64,000 nucleotides of DNA from positions 4,526,001 through 4,590,000 of the forward strand of contig LS483478.1 in assembly GCA_900478215.1 (NCBI GenBank). Reading direction: 5' to 3'. The notes beneath the pieces are model-generated. The model did no database searches, was not told the DNA's origin, and saw only the letters and a program-made list of their open reading frames with translations. Of this stretch, positions 1 to 9,782 are shown in pieces (position 1 is the stretch's first letter; each line of letters starts with the position of its first letter). This DNA is from Salmonella enterica subsp. houtenae serovar Houten (GTDB lineage Bacteria > Pseudomonadota > Gammaproteobacteria > Enterobacterales > Enterobacteriaceae). The position numbers and the translations under genes are program-made.

Positions 1-1242
1 CACCAGAAAGAAAACCACTCGCGAGACAAACGAATCTAGCCCTTCTCGCGCCAGCACAATCATATTAAAGATGGCGCCAAAGCAGAAACTATGCAGAATA
101 GCGGCCTTATAGCGATTAGGCTCTCGATTCCCCAGTTCATACAGCCAATCGAACCATTTGATAATCAGCCCGACAACGATCGCGCCGAGCGGAATAAACA
201 GCGCCCCACCCATGACTACCAGCGATCCGATAAGCGTGGGCGATATCGCCAGGCCGGAATGGTTATTCAGGACTTCCCAGGTAAAGTAATTCGCGGAATT
301 CAGCACAATACTGGGTCGTCCCGGCCATAACCAGGTGGGAATAAAGACGTAGAAATCACGCACGATAGGGGCCAGCCCTTGAAAATCAATATGGTGGTAA
401 TTTTGCAACAGTAGCGCCAGATTCTCCCACGGCGAAAAGGTATCGCGCGTCAGATAAAGAAACGTATAGAACGCCTCATCGCCGCTCACATTTAATCCGT
501 AGCGTTTGAGCGCCAGCCAGAACATACCGACAATCCCCAGCACGCCCGCCGTCGCCAGCATCCACAGACTGATCCAGCCCCGAATAATGCCGATAAACAG
601 GAAGATAGCAAATGCAATAATAATGTTGGCACGCGTGCCGCCGACAATCATGTAGGTCAACAGACCAAACGCGACGGTGCTCACCAGAAAGAACAGCCAC
701 GCTTTGCTGTCCTGGCGCAGGAAATAGATCACCAGCATCGCCGGAATGAAGAAATAGAAGAACCGTTTTAACGCCACGCCGGAAACTTCGCTGGAGAAGA
801 TCTGGCTGTAAGAGTGCAGCCGGAACAGCAAAAAGCCGTTATGCATAAAGAAAATCGCCACGCTCACCAGCGCGATGCCCATCAAAATCACCCAGGTAAG
901 ATGTGTTTCCACCCGGTTCATGGTAAAAAACGGCTTGCGTGGTACATCCACAACGCGTTTGCGTAAACGTGTTTTATAGGTCACGTAATACACGCCGTAG
1001 AAACAGGCCGCGGATAATAAAGCCTGCAATAAGATTTCCGGCGGCGCGACGCCAACATCGAAACGGAACACCAGCACGCTGGTTAACGGAAAACCAAAAA
1101 AGAAGGTCAATAAAAACAGCAACGAAAAGAAAACGTTGAAATTAAAACGCACGCGGCGGAATTCAAACCAGGTTAACGTGGCGATAAACAACGTAGAGAG
1201 CAGCCAGACCACCAGCAGCCCGCTGAATTGCATCAAACTCAT
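1..1242 (-). CDS. wzyE: ECA polysaccharide polymerase WzyE (partial, 3' end outside window)
   Basis: Inner-membrane polymerase that joins lipid-linked ECA trisaccharide repeats on the periplasmic side. The reading frame is open from the ATG at 1242 to the window edge (414 codons; the family is about 450 residues, so only the C-terminal tail is missing). The product begins MSLMQFSGLL and is almost wholly made of hydrophobic helices, as expected for a multi-spanning Wzy. The start overlaps the wecF stop by four bases (ATGA), which implies translational coupling. It is the last gene of the wec operon visible here; wecG would be expected outside the window. Confidence 0.95.
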   Translation of the reverse strand, partial: MSLMQFSGLLVVWLLSTLFIATLTWFEFRRVRFNFNVFFSLLFLLTFFFGFPLTSVLVFRFDVGVAPPEILLQALLSAACFYGVYYVTYKTRLRKRVVDVPRKPFFTMNRVETHLTWVILMGIALVSVAIFFMHNGFLLFRLHSYSQIFSSEVSGVALKRFFYFFIPAMLVIYFLRQDSKAWLFFLVSTVAFGLLTYMIVGGTRANIIIAFAIFLFIGIIRGWISLWMLATAGVLGIVGMFWLALKRYGLNVSGDEAFYTFLYLTRDTFSPWENLALLLQNYHHIDFQGLAPIVRDFYVFIPTWLWPGRPSIVLNSANYFTWEVLNNHSGLAISPTLIGSLVVMGGALFIPLGAIVVGLIIKWFDWLYELGNREPNRYKAAILHSFCFGAIFNMIVLAREGLDSFVSRVVFFLV

Positions 1243-2318
1243 TCGGCTTCTCCTGCGGCGATTCTCAACGCATTATGCCACGGTTGCAGGTAATTGGGGC
1301 TAAAGAAGGCGATGCCGCTTTTATCTACCGATGCGAGTTGGCGCTGCGCCTCACGCACGACCTGCTCATTAAGATCGTCCGTGGTAAACAGGACGGGCAG
1401 ATGCTGTTCCGCCATATCCTGCCAGAAAGGATTGTCGCGATTCAGTACACACGGGATATCGGCCTGAATTAGCAGACATAACGTCCCAATTCCCTGTTGG
1501 CGGGCAAAAATAAAATAACCGAGGTCGCACTGGCGCAGCAGCGCAAGATAGGTATCAAATTCCATTTTTTCGCTAAGAATTTGCAGATTTTCAGCGCTAA
1601 ATAGCGCCAGACCTGCCTGACGAACCTCATCGATATAGGCCTGGTTATTGACCGGATAGCCCATCGGCACCACCACGTTTACCGCATCACCAAACTGCTG
1701 ATACACCGCCCGTAACGCCGCAATATGTTCGTTACTGCGATCGCCGGAGTTACCTACCAAAATGGTCAATTTCCCCGCACGTTGGCACTCTTTTGCCATA
1801 GAATTCAGGGTAGGATCCATGCGCGTCGGGAAATAGAGCAGCTCGCTGCGTATGCCCGGGTGCTGGCGCGCAAAATAGCTGAGATCGCCGCGCGTCGCGA
1901 ACACGCCCCCTACTCGCCCCTGCGCAATACGGCGAATCGGGTAGAAAAGACGGAATTTCAGCCCGTTGGACACTTCGTAGAGATCCGCGCCCCAGATATG
2001 CCAGTAAAACTGGGCGGGCTTAATACCGCCGCGTAACAGCGCCAGCCACAGGTTGGTGTTGAACTGACCGTGAAAGAAGAATCTCTGTCGACGATTTGCT
2101 TTCGCTTTGGCGATGACCGCCTGCGCCAGCGCTTTCTTACTGCCATAAAAGAAAAGCGAGAGCGCCGGACAGCTTTCCGTGAAGCCGTTATCCTCGCCGG
2201 CAATCATAAATTCGCGCGCGTGCTCGCTTGTGGCGGCCAGCGTATCATTGAAAAACCGCAGCACGGTGTGGTTATGGTGAGGGATATCCGATCCCAGGAC
2301 GTGAATCAGTACAGTCAT
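1239..2318 (-). CDS. wecF: dTDP-Fuc4NAc:lipid II Fuc4NAc transferase WecF
   Basis: Adds 4-acetamido-4,6-dideoxy-galactose to lipid II (GlcNAc-ManNAcA on undecaprenyl diphosphate) to complete the ECA repeat (lipid III). It is 359 residues, the usual length of the family (GT56). It begins MTVLIHVLGSDIPHHNHTVL and has no membrane segments, so it should act at the cytoplasmic face. Its start overlaps the end of wzxE by four bases and its stop overlaps wzyE by four bases, so it sits in a tightly coupled operon. Assignment rests on sequence recognition and on conserved gene order. Confidence 0.96.
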   Translation of the reverse strand: MTVLIHVLGSDIPHHNHTVLRFFNDTLAATSEHAREFMIAGEDNGFTESCPALSLFFYGSKKALAQAVIAKAKANRRQRFFFHGQFNTNLWLALLRGGIKPAQFYWHIWGADLYEVSNGLKFRLFYPIRRIAQGRVGGVFATRGDLSYFARQHPGIRSELLYFPTRMDPTLNSMAKECQRAGKLTILVGNSGDRSNEHIAALRAVYQQFGDAVNVVVPMGYPVNNQAYIDEVRQAGLALFSAENLQILSEKMEFDTYLALLRQCDLGYFIFARQQGIGTLCLLIQADIPCVLNRDNPFWQDMAEQHLPVLFTTDDLNEQVVREAQRQLASVDKSGIAFFSPNYLQPWHNALRIAAGEAE

Positions 2319-3565
2319 GCTCGCCTACGCCAGAGTAAAAATACGCCGCAACAAAGTGAAAAATAGACAATATAGGTGGCCATATAAGCCTGTGCCGCAC
2401 CCAGCGCGCCGTGAGCGGGAATCAGCCAGTGAGCGAACGCCGTTAACAGAATGAACTGGCTAATTTCGGCCAGAATGTAAAATCGCAACGACGCTTTGGC
2501 AATCACCAGATAACCGAAAACATAGGCGCCGACTTTCAGCACGTCGCCCACTAACTGCCAGGCGAACAGATCGCGCATCGCGGTGAATTTAGCGGAAAAA
2601 AGCAGCCAGATAGCAAAATCGCGCAGTAACCAGACGGTAAAACTCGCCGCAGCGACCGCCGGTAACACAAATTTCAGCGCTTTTACCACTTCACGCGTAA
2701 TGCCCTGTTTTTCCGTCAGGCGTGAGAGCGTGGGTAACAGGTAAACGCTGAAGGAGGCGGTGATAAATTGCAGATAGGCGTCAGAAATGCTGCTTACGCC
2801 CTGCCAGATCCCAACATCGCTCCAGCTATAGTGCGCGGCCAATTGGTTTCGCATCATCACATAGGCGACCGGCATCGTAACGGAGGTAATCAGCGCCATC
2901 AGGGTAAATTTACTGAGCTGCCCTGCCAGACCGTTGTCCCAGGAGGGCTTGAGATAGCGTAACGGGACGGTGCCGCGCTTAATCAGTATCATACCGGCAG
3001 GCACTACCACCAGCGCCGGCACCAGCGCCAGGCCAAGCAGAGCGCCTTCATAGCCGCCGACACGGTAGCAGAGATACCAGGCGGCGACGCCCAAAACGCT
3101 GCCGACAATTAACGATAAGGCATTACCCGACGCGTCACGAAAGCCCTTCATCAGCGCCAGCAGCAGGTTCGCCCAGGCAATCCCCATTTGTACCAGCGCG
3201 ACCAGACGCACCAGCCCTTGATAGTCCGTGTGACCGAACAATCCCTGGCTAATCGGCGCCGCCGCCAGCAGGAAGACCAGCGCCAACAGCGTAGAGAAAC
3301 CCAACACCATCGCGGAGGAGGTGCCCACCACGGTACGTAACTGCGCCGGATCGTCATGATGTTGTGCGACGAGTTTGGTAACGCCGTTAAATATCCCGGC
3401 GCCCGCCAATACGCCCAGCACGGTGATCATCTGGCGGAAGTTACCCGCTTGTCCGACGCCCGACGGGCCAAAAGAGACGGCAAGCAGTTTCACCACCAGC
3501 AGTCCGGCGCCAATTTTTACCAGCGTACTGACCGCCGTCCACAGGGAGGCTTTGGCAAGCGACAT
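2315..3565 (-). CDS. wzxE: ECA lipid III flippase WzxE
   Basis: Translocates the completed ECA trisaccharide-lipid from the cytoplasmic to the periplasmic leaflet. The product has 416 residues with a dozen or so hydrophobic segments spread over its whole length, typical of the MOP/Wzx exporter superfamily. It starts MSLAKASLWTAVSTLVKIGA. The start lies one base after the wecE stop and the end overlaps wecF by four bases. Position between the last sugar-nucleotide enzyme and the last transferase is the standard ECA arrangement. Confidence 0.96.
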   Translation of the reverse strand: MSLAKASLWTAVSTLVKIGAGLLVVKLLAVSFGPSGVGQAGNFRQMITVLGVLAGAGIFNGVTKLVAQHHDDPAQLRTVVGTSSAMVLGFSTLLALVFLLAAAPISQGLFGHTDYQGLVRLVALVQMGIAWANLLLALMKGFRDASGNALSLIVGSVLGVAAWYLCYRVGGYEGALLGLALVPALVVVPAGMILIKRGTVPLRYLKPSWDNGLAGQLSKFTLMALITSVTMPVAYVMMRNQLAAHYSWSDVGIWQGVSSISDAYLQFITASFSVYLLPTLSRLTEKQGITREVVKALKFVLPAVAAASFTVWLLRDFAIWLLFSAKFTAMRDLFAWQLVGDVLKVGAYVFGYLVIAKASLRFYILAEISQFILLTAFAHWLIPAHGALGAAQAYMATYIVYFSLCCGVFLLWRRRA

Positions 3566-3566
3566 A

Positions 3567-4697
3567 TCAGGAGAAATAATTTAGCAAGGTAGCAATCACC
3601 GTCCGTTGATCGACGGGCGCAAGATTATAAAACAGCGGCAGACGCAGCAAACGTTCGCTCTCTTTTGTGGTGTAGACATCGTCTCCGATAAACTCGCCGA
3701 ATTTATCGCCTGCCGGACAATCATGTAGCGGAATGTAGTGGAATACCGCCATGATTTCCGCCTCTTTCAGGAAATGAATCAGCGCGCTGCGATCGGCGAT
3801 ATCCCGCAGTTTGATGTAAAACATGTGGGCATTATGCCCGCAGTTTTCCGGAATAGAAGGCAGCTCGATACGCCCGGCGCGCGCCAGCGGCGTTAGCGCA
3901 TCGTAGTAAGTCCGCCACAGCGACAGACGCTGTTGATTGATACGATCGGCGGCCTCCAGTTGCGCCCACAGATAGGCAGCCTGCAGATCGGACATCAAAT
4001 AACTGGAGCCGATATCCCGCCAGGTGTATTTATCCACCTGCCCACGGAAGAACTGGCTACGGTTGGTGCCTTTTTCGCGGATGATCTCCGCGCGTTCAAT
4101 CAGCGTACGATCGTTAATTAGCGTCGCGCCGCCTTCGCCGCCAGCGGTATAGTTTTTGGTTTCATGGAAGCTAAAACAGCCGATGTGACCGATCGTCCCT
4201 AACGCGCGGCCTTTGTACGTGGACATCACGCCCTGGGCGGCGTCCTCGACAACGAACAGATTATACTTATCCGCCAGCGCCATGATGACGTCCATTTCAC
4301 AAGCGACGCCAGCGTAGTGTACCGGCACGATAGCGCGGGTCTTATCGGTGATCGCCGCCTCAATCAGCGTTTCGTCAATATTCATCGTATCCGGACGAAT
4401 ATCGACAAACACAATTTTCGCGCCGCGCAGGACAAAAGCATTAGCGGTGGAGACAAACGTAAAGCTCGGCATGATCACTTCATCACCGGGCTGAATATCC
4501 AACAACAGGGCCGCCATCTCCAGCGACGCGGTACAGGAAGGCGTCAGCAACACCTTCGCGCTGCCGAAATGTTGCTCCAGCCACTGCTGGCAACGACGCG
4601 TAAAGCCGCCGTCGCCGCACAGTTTGCCGCTGCTCATTGCAGACTGCATGTATTCGAGTTCGGTTCCCACCACCGGCGGCGCATTAAAAGGAATCAT
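3567..4697 (-). CDS. wecE: dTDP-4-amino-4,6-dideoxygalactose transaminase WecE
   Basis: PLP enzyme that aminates dTDP-4-keto-6-deoxyglucose, using glutamate, to give dTDP-Fuc4N for ECA. It belongs to the DegT/DnrJ/EryC1 family: the Lys expected to bind PLP is K181 in SFHETKNYTAGGEGG, and the cofactor-binding VVEDAAQ motif is at about 149-155. The start chosen (MIPFNAPPVVG, 376 residues) matches the usual family length; an in-frame upstream ATG at 4742 would add 15 residues and run into the wecD coding region, and is unlikely. wzxE begins one base after its stop. Confidence 0.96.
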   Translation of the reverse strand: MIPFNAPPVVGTELEYMQSAMSSGKLCGDGGFTRRCQQWLEQHFGSAKVLLTPSCTASLEMAALLLDIQPGDEVIMPSFTFVSTANAFVLRGAKIVFVDIRPDTMNIDETLIEAAITDKTRAIVPVHYAGVACEMDVIMALADKYNLFVVEDAAQGVMSTYKGRALGTIGHIGCFSFHETKNYTAGGEGGATLINDRTLIERAEIIREKGTNRSQFFRGQVDKYTWRDIGSSYLMSDLQAAYLWAQLEAADRINQQRLSLWRTYYDALTPLARAGRIELPSIPENCGHNAHMFYIKLRDIADRSALIHFLKEAEIMAVFHYIPLHDCPAGDKFGEFIGDDVYTTKESERLLRLPLFYNLAPVDQRTVIATLLNYFS

Positions 4698-4701
4698 GTT
4701 G

Positions 4702-5379
4702 TCACCTGTATAACCAGTACGCAGTGCTTTCGATATTGGCACCGCTCTGTATGTAACGTTTAAGCGCGGCGGTGTTGCCCAACTGGGTCGCCACCCGCAA
4801 TGTTGCTTTGCCGCGACTCTGCGCCCAACAGATCGCCGCCTGCATAAGTTCCGCTCCCGCGCCGCGTCCGGCCAACAGACCGATACGCGCGTCGGTATTA
4901 TTCAACTCCCGCAGCGAGACGTAACCGCGGATAGCGCCGGTCTGTGTGCGAAGTACCAGGCATTGGTGATCAAACGTGCCGCGTACCGCATTCTCAATCC
5001 ACTGGGCGTAAAAACGGGCGCTGGCGTCGGGCGCATACCACGGCGCGCGAAAACGACTCTGCGCAAACGCTTCTCCGGCCAACTGACGCAAAGCAGGAAT
5101 GTCCGTAAGGCGTGCAATTTCCGCGCCATGCTGGTCGCTATGCCCTTTTACCGGCAACGCAAAATCCACCTCGCCTTCAACCAAAGAGAATCCCAGCGGT
5201 TGCAACGCCGACAGCCAGGCGATGTTTTCAGCCGGGACTTTTACCTGCACGCGTTGCCACGCCTGCAGCGCTTCTGACGTTAATTCGGGCGCTGAGGCAT
5301 CGATACGCACAATGCCGCTATTCACGCCAAAAAACGTATTTTCCCAGAGTAACGGTTCAATACTGGCGTGGACGGGCAC
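4702..5379 (-). CDS. wecD: dTDP-Fuc4N acetyltransferase WecD
   Basis: GNAT-family enzyme that acetylates dTDP-4-amino-4,6-dideoxygalactose with acetyl-CoA to form dTDP-Fuc4NAc, the third ECA sugar donor. The CoA-binding loop is visible as LLAGRGAGAELM in the C-terminal half. I chose the GTG at 5379 (product VPVHASIEPLLWE, 225 residues): GGAG lies seven bases upstream and the length matches the family. In-frame ATGs farther upstream would extend it by up to 14 residues into rffH. The gene overlaps the end of rffH by 23 bases and ends just before wecE. Confidence 0.92.
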   Translation of the reverse strand: MPVHASIEPLLWENTFFGVNSGIVRIDASAPELTSEALQAWQRVQVKVPAENIAWLSALQPLGFSLVEGEVDFALPVKGHSDQHGAEIARLTDIPALRQLAGEAFAQSRFRAPWYAPDASARFYAQWIENAVRGTFDHQCLVLRTQTGAIRGYVSLRELNNTDARIGLLAGRGAGAELMQAAICWAQSRGKATLRVATQLGNTAALKRYIQSGANIESTAYWLYR

Positions 5380-6238
5380 GGAGCAACTCCAGTAAATATT
5401 GGCCATAGCCGGTTTTTTCAAGCTGACTGGCGGCGCGTTTCAAAGCATCATCATCCAGCCAGCCGTTGCGCCAGGCAATCTCTTCCAGACAGGCAATTTT
5501 GAAACCCTGGCGCTTTTCCACCGTCTGCACAAAAGTGCTCGCCTCAATCAGGCTATCGTGGGTGCCGGTATCCAGCCAGGCGAAGCCGCGGCCCAGCAGT
5601 TCAACGGTCAGCTTACCTTCCTCCAGATACATCTGGTTGATAGAAGTGATCTCCAGCTCACCACGCCCGGACGGTTTCACGCGTTTCGCATACTCGACGA
5701 CCTTGCTGTCATAGAAATAGAGGCCGGTCACCGCCCAGTTAGATTTAGGCTGTTTCGGCTTCTCTTCCAGCGAGAGCGCGCGAAAATCATCGTCAAACTC
5801 CACGACGCCAAAGCGCTCCGGGTCCATGACCTGATAACCAAATACCGTAGCGCCTTCGGTACGCGCCGCGACCTGACGGAGTTTGGGACTAAACCCCTGA
5901 CCAAAAAAGATATTGTCGCCTAATACCAGGCAGGAGGGTTCACCGTTGAGGAACGCTTCGCCAATGATAAAGGCCTGCGCCAGCCCGTCCGGACTGGGCT
6001 GCTCGGCATAGTGTAAATCGATACCGAACGCTGCGCCGTCGCCCAGCAAACGCTGAAAGTCGCGTTTATCCTCCGGCGTGGTGATGATCAGGATCTCACG
6101 AATGCCTGCCAGCATTAGCACCGATAACGGATAATAAATCATCGGCTTGTCGTAGACGGGCAGAAGTTGCTTTGATACGCCGCGCGTAATGGGATGCAAC
6201 CGGGTGCCGGAGCCTCCCGCCAGAATGATGCCTTTCAT
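5357..6238 (-). CDS. rffH: Glucose-1-phosphate thymidylyltransferase RffH
   Basis: Makes dTDP-glucose from dTTP and glucose-1-phosphate, the first step to dTDP-Fuc4NAc. It is 293 residues, starts MKGIILAGGSGTRLHP with the nucleotidyltransferase signature GGSGTRL at the N terminus, and carries the paired acidic positions GDNIFFG further in. It is a paralogue of RmlA; the location inside the wec operon makes it the ECA-dedicated copy. The start codon at 6238 is used because it matches the family; the frame stays open 30 codons upstream through the rffG-rffH gap. Confidence 0.95.
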   Translation of the reverse strand: MKGIILAGGSGTRLHPITRGVSKQLLPVYDKPMIYYPLSVLMLAGIREILIITTPEDKRDFQRLLGDGAAFGIDLHYAEQPSPDGLAQAFIIGEAFLNGEPSCLVLGDNIFFGQGFSPKLRQVAARTEGATVFGYQVMDPERFGVVEFDDDFRALSLEEKPKQPKSNWAVTGLYFYDSKVVEYAKRVKPSGRGELEITSINQMYLEEGKLTVELLGRGFAWLDTGTHDSLIEASTFVQTVEKRQGFKIACLEEIAWRNGWLDDDALKRAASQLEKTGYGQYLLELLRARPRQY

Positions 6239-6270
6239 TCGTTTCTCCTCCAGGAGTATGAGCCTGCCGT

Positions 6271-7338
6271 TTAGCGTTTCAGACCTAAGCGTTCGCCCTG
6301 ATAACTGCCATCCTGCACGGGTTTCCACCAGGCCTCATTGGCGAGATACCACTGAACGGTTTTTCGCATCCCGCTTTCGAAGGTTTCCTGCGGCGTCCAG
6401 CCCAGCTCGCGGGCGATTTTCGACGCGTCGATGGCATAACGTAAGTCATGGCCGGGTCGATCATCGACAAAGGTAATCAGATCGTGATAATTCGCCACAC
6501 CCTGCGGTTTTTGCGGGGCCAGCTCCTCCAACAGAGCGCAAATCGTCCTGACCACGTCCAGATTTTTGCGCTCGTTATGACCGCCGATATTATACGTTTC
6601 GCCCACCGCGCCGTTCGTCGCCACGTGATACAACGCACGGGCGTGATCCTCTACATACAGCCAGTCGCGAATTTGCTGACCGTTGCCATAGACCGGCAAT
6701 GGTTTACCCGCCAGAGCGTTCAGAATCATCAGCGGGATCAGTTTTTCCGGGAAATGGTATGGCCCGTAGTTATTAGAGCAGTTGGTGACAAGCGTAGGCA
6801 GACCGTAGGTACGTAACCAGGAGCGTACCAGATGGTCGCTGCTGGCTTTGGAGGCGGAGTAAGGGCTGCTTGGCGCATATGGCGTGGTTTCGGTGAAAAA
6901 ATCGTCTGCAGTATGCAGGTCGCCATACACTTCATCGGTGGAGATATGGTGGAAGCGGAACGCCGCTTTAGCGTCCGCGTCAAGCGCGGACCAGTAAGCG
7001 CGAGCGGCTTCCAGCAAGGTGTAAGTACCAACGATATTAGTTTCAATAAACGCCGCCGGGCCGTCGATGGAACGGTCTACATGGCTTTCCGCCGCCAGGT
7101 GCATCACGCTATCAGGCTGATACTGCTGGAAAATACGGTCCAGCGATGCCCGATCGCAGATATCCACCTTCTCAAAGGCAAAACGGTCGCTTTGCGCCAC
7201 CGACGTCAGAGACATCAGGTTTCCCGCATAGGTGAGTTTATCCACCACCACCACCGCGTCTGCCGTTTCATGGATGATATGCCGCACCACCGCAGATCCG
7301 ATAAAGCCTGCGCCGCCGGTCACCAGAATCCGTTTCAT
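6271..7338 (-). CDS. rffG: dTDP-glucose 4,6-dehydratase RffG
   Basis: Converts dTDP-glucose to dTDP-4-keto-6-deoxyglucose. It is an extended short-chain dehydrogenase of 355 residues: the NAD-binding GGAGFIGS lies at residues 8-15, and the catalytic Tyr and Lys are in the SPYSASKASSDH stretch; a TDEVYGD motif precedes them. Its start shares one base with the wecC stop (TGATG). A 32-base gap separates it from rffH. It is the RmlB paralogue of the ECA pathway. Confidence 0.96.
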   Translation of the reverse strand: MKRILVTGGAGFIGSAVVRHIIHETADAVVVVDKLTYAGNLMSLTSVAQSDRFAFEKVDICDRASLDRIFQQYQPDSVMHLAAESHVDRSIDGPAAFIETNIVGTYTLLEAARAYWSALDADAKAAFRFHHISTDEVYGDLHTADDFFTETTPYAPSSPYSASKASSDHLVRSWLRTYGLPTLVTNCSNNYGPYHFPEKLIPLMILNALAGKPLPVYGNGQQIRDWLYVEDHARALYHVATNGAVGETYNIGGHNERKNLDVVRTICALLEELAPQKPQGVANYHDLITFVDDRPGHDLRYAIDASKIARELGWTPQETFESGMRKTVQWYLANEAWWKPVQDGSYQGERLGLKR

Positions 7339-8600
7339 CAGCGCCAGACTCCTTTGGTATCCACCACATAACGCTGATGAACCGCATCGCCGCGAATCGC
7401 CTTAAATTCATCGTGATCCACTAGCATCACCAGCACATCGGCGGCGGTCAGCGCCGCGTCCAGTTTCGTCAGCGTGCAAAGCCCATCTAATTTTTTCGGC
7501 AACTGATGGATATTCGGCTCGACGACCCATGTTTCACCACTGTGCCAGCGTGCGATGCTTTGCGCGATCCCCATCGCCGGGCTTTCACGAAGATCGTCGA
7601 TATTCGGCTTAAAGGCCAGCCCAAAACAGGCGATTTTCACTTCGCTGGCGCGTTTATCGGTAGCCGCCAGGCAATCCGCGACCGCGGCTTTAACTTGATC
7701 GACCACCCAGCGCGGTTTGCCGTCGTTCACTTCACGCGCGGTGCGAATCAGCCTCGCCTGCTGCGGATTTTGCGCCACAATAAACCACGGATCGACCGCA
7801 ATGCAGTGCCCGCCGACGCCAGGACCCGGCTGCAAAATATTGACGCGCGGATGACGGTTCGCCAGGCGGATAAGTTCCCAGACGTTAATCCCCTGGTCGG
7901 CGCAAATCAGCGATAATTCATTCGCAAAGGCGATATTCACATCACGGAAGCTATTTTCTGTCAGCTTGCACATCTCTGCGGTACGCGAGTGGGTGACAAC
8001 GCATTCTCCCTCAAGGAAAATTTTGTACAGCGCGCTGGCGCGAGCCGAACATGCTGGCGTCATACCGCCAATAACCCGATCGTTTTTAATTAATTCCACC
8101 ATCACCTGACCCGGCAGCACACGCTCCGGACAATAGGCGATGTTAACGTCGGTCTGCTCGCCCACCTGCTGGGGAAAGGTCAGATCCGGGCGCATCTCAG
8201 CCAGCCAGCCAGCCATTTGCTCCGTTGCGCCGACCGGCGATGTTGATTCCAGAATCACCAGTGCCCCTTTTTTTAATACGGGCGCAATGGATTTCGCTGC
8301 GGCCTCCACAAAGGCCATATCAGGGTCGTGATCGCTTTTGAATGGCGTCGGCACCGCAATCAGGTACGCATCGGCTTCGACAGGCGTCGTCGCCGCACGC
8401 AGAAAACCACCTTCCACCGCCGCCTTCACTACGTTGCCTAACTCCGGCTCCACAATGTGAATTTCACCACGATTTATGGTGTCTACCGCATGTTGGTTAA
8501 TATCCACGCCGATAACCTGCTTCTGGCGGGAAGCAAAAGCGGCCGCAGTCGGTAATCCGATATACCCCAGGCCAATAACAGAAATGGTCGTAAAACTCAT
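7338..8600 (-). CDS. wecC: UDP-N-acetyl-D-mannosamine dehydrogenase WecC
   Basis: Oxidises UDP-ManNAc twice with NAD to UDP-ManNAcA, the second ECA sugar donor. The 420-residue product begins MSFTTISVIGLGYIGLPTAAA, with the Rossmann GLGYIGLP at about residues 10-17. The catalytic Cys is in GPGVGGHCIAVDP, as in the UDP-glucose/GDP-mannose dehydrogenase family. The ATG at 8600 overlaps the wecB stop by four bases; a start 15 codons upstream would lie inside wecB and is rejected on length. Confidence 0.96.
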   Translation of the reverse strand: MSFTTISVIGLGYIGLPTAAAFASRQKQVIGVDINQHAVDTINRGEIHIVEPELGNVVKAAVEGGFLRAATTPVEADAYLIAVPTPFKSDHDPDMAFVEAAAKSIAPVLKKGALVILESTSPVGATEQMAGWLAEMRPDLTFPQQVGEQTDVNIAYCPERVLPGQVMVELIKNDRVIGGMTPACSARASALYKIFLEGECVVTHSRTAEMCKLTENSFRDVNIAFANELSLICADQGINVWELIRLANRHPRVNILQPGPGVGGHCIAVDPWFIVAQNPQQARLIRTAREVNDGKPRWVVDQVKAAVADCLAATDKRASEVKIACFGLAFKPNIDDLRESPAMGIAQSIARWHSGETWVVEPNIHQLPKKLDGLCTLTKLDAALTAADVLVMLVDHDEFKAIRGDAVHQRYVVDTKGVWR

Positions 8601-9727
8601 AACGATACCCGATAACTTTTTAACGCCTGTAAAATGCGCGCGCATGACTGCCCGTCGCCATAAGGATTATGGGCGCGGCTCATGGTTTGATATTCATTTT
8701 CGTCGTGCAGCAGCCGCATGACTTCCGCCACAATGCGCCGGGAGTCCGTGCCGATCAGCCTTACCGTACCAGCGGTAATCGCTTCCGGACGCTCTGTGGT
8801 TTCACGCATGACCAATACTGGTTTACCTAATGACGGCGCTTCTTCCTGAATACCGCCGGAATCCGTCAGAATGAGCCAGGCGTGATTCATCAACCAGACA
8901 AAAGGTAAGTAGTCCTGCGGCTCAATCAGTAATACGTTTTCAACGTGGCCGAGGATACGGTTGACAGGTTCGCTGACGTTAGGATTAAGATGCACTGGAT
9001 AGACAATTTGCACATCCTGGTTGGCTGCGGCGATTTCCGCCAGCGCATGGCAGATATGCTCAAAGCCCTGGCCAAAGCTTTCGCGGCGATGACCGGTCAC
9101 CAGAATCATCTTCTTATTCGCGTTGAGGAAAGGATACTGCTCGGCCAGTTCAGCCTGTAATGTATCGCTCGCCAGAACGCGATCGCGTACCCAGATCAGC
9201 GCGTCAATCACGGTATTGCCAGTGACAAAAATGCGCTCATCCGGAATGTTCTCCCGCAACAGATTGTGCCGCGAGTTTTCCGTCGGCGCAAAGTGGTACA
9301 TCGCCAGATGTCCGGTCAGCGTACGGTTTGCTTCTTCCGGCCAGGGGGAATAGAGATCGCCGGTTCGCAACCCGGCTTCTACGTGCCCTACCGGAATTCG
9401 TTGATAGAAAGCCGCCAGACTGGTAGCAATCGTAGTGGTGGTATCGCCATGAACCAGCACTACATCAGGTTTAAAATCTGCCAGGATCGGCTTTAATCCC
9501 GCCAGGATTCGGCAGGTAATTTCCGTCAACCCCTGTCCCGGCTGCATAATGTTGAGATCGTAATCAGGCACAATAGAAAAAAGAGTTAATACCTGATCAA
9601 GCATCTCCCGATGCTGCGCAGTAACGCACACTTTGGCCTCGAAATGAGGATCTTTTTCCAGCGCATGGACCAGAGGCGCCATCTTAATGGCCTCCGGTCG
9701 TGTACCAAATACAGTCAGTACTTTCAC
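8597..9727 (-). CDS. wecB: UDP-N-acetylglucosamine 2-epimerase WecB
   Basis: Non-hydrolysing epimerase that turns UDP-GlcNAc into UDP-ManNAc for ECA. It has 376 residues and shows the family landmarks GTRPEAIKMAPL at the N terminus, VLVHGDTTTT, HVEAGLRTGD, and the C-terminal SGGIQEEAPSLGKPVL. It directly precedes wecC and overlaps it by four bases, so epimerase and dehydrogenase are made together. It follows wzzE after 55 bases. Confidence 0.97.
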   Translation of the reverse strand: MKVLTVFGTRPEAIKMAPLVHALEKDPHFEAKVCVTAQHREMLDQVLTLFSIVPDYDLNIMQPGQGLTEITCRILAGLKPILADFKPDVVLVHGDTTTTIATSLAAFYQRIPVGHVEAGLRTGDLYSPWPEEANRTLTGHLAMYHFAPTENSRHNLLRENIPDERIFVTGNTVIDALIWVRDRVLASDTLQAELAEQYPFLNANKKMILVTGHRRESFGQGFEHICHALAEIAAANQDVQIVYPVHLNPNVSEPVNRILGHVENVLLIEPQDYLPFVWLMNHAWLILTDSGGIQEEAPSLGKPVLVMRETTERPEAITAGTVRLIGTDSRRIVAEVMRLLHDENEYQTMSRAHNPYGDGQSCARILQALKSYRVSL

Positions 9728-9782
9728 GTCGATTCTCTTCGAATAGACAGTAGGGGCCCAGCCCCCTACTGCAGAGGTGCTG

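Noticed and set aside
4698..4742. Upstream start for wecE (MPISKALRTG...)
   Set aside because: It would add 15 residues absent from the family and overlap wecD; the 4697 ATG matches known WecE length.
6832..7371. 179-codon plus-strand frame
   Set aside because: Antisense to rffG; low-complexity, histidine- and arginine-rich translation typical of shadows.
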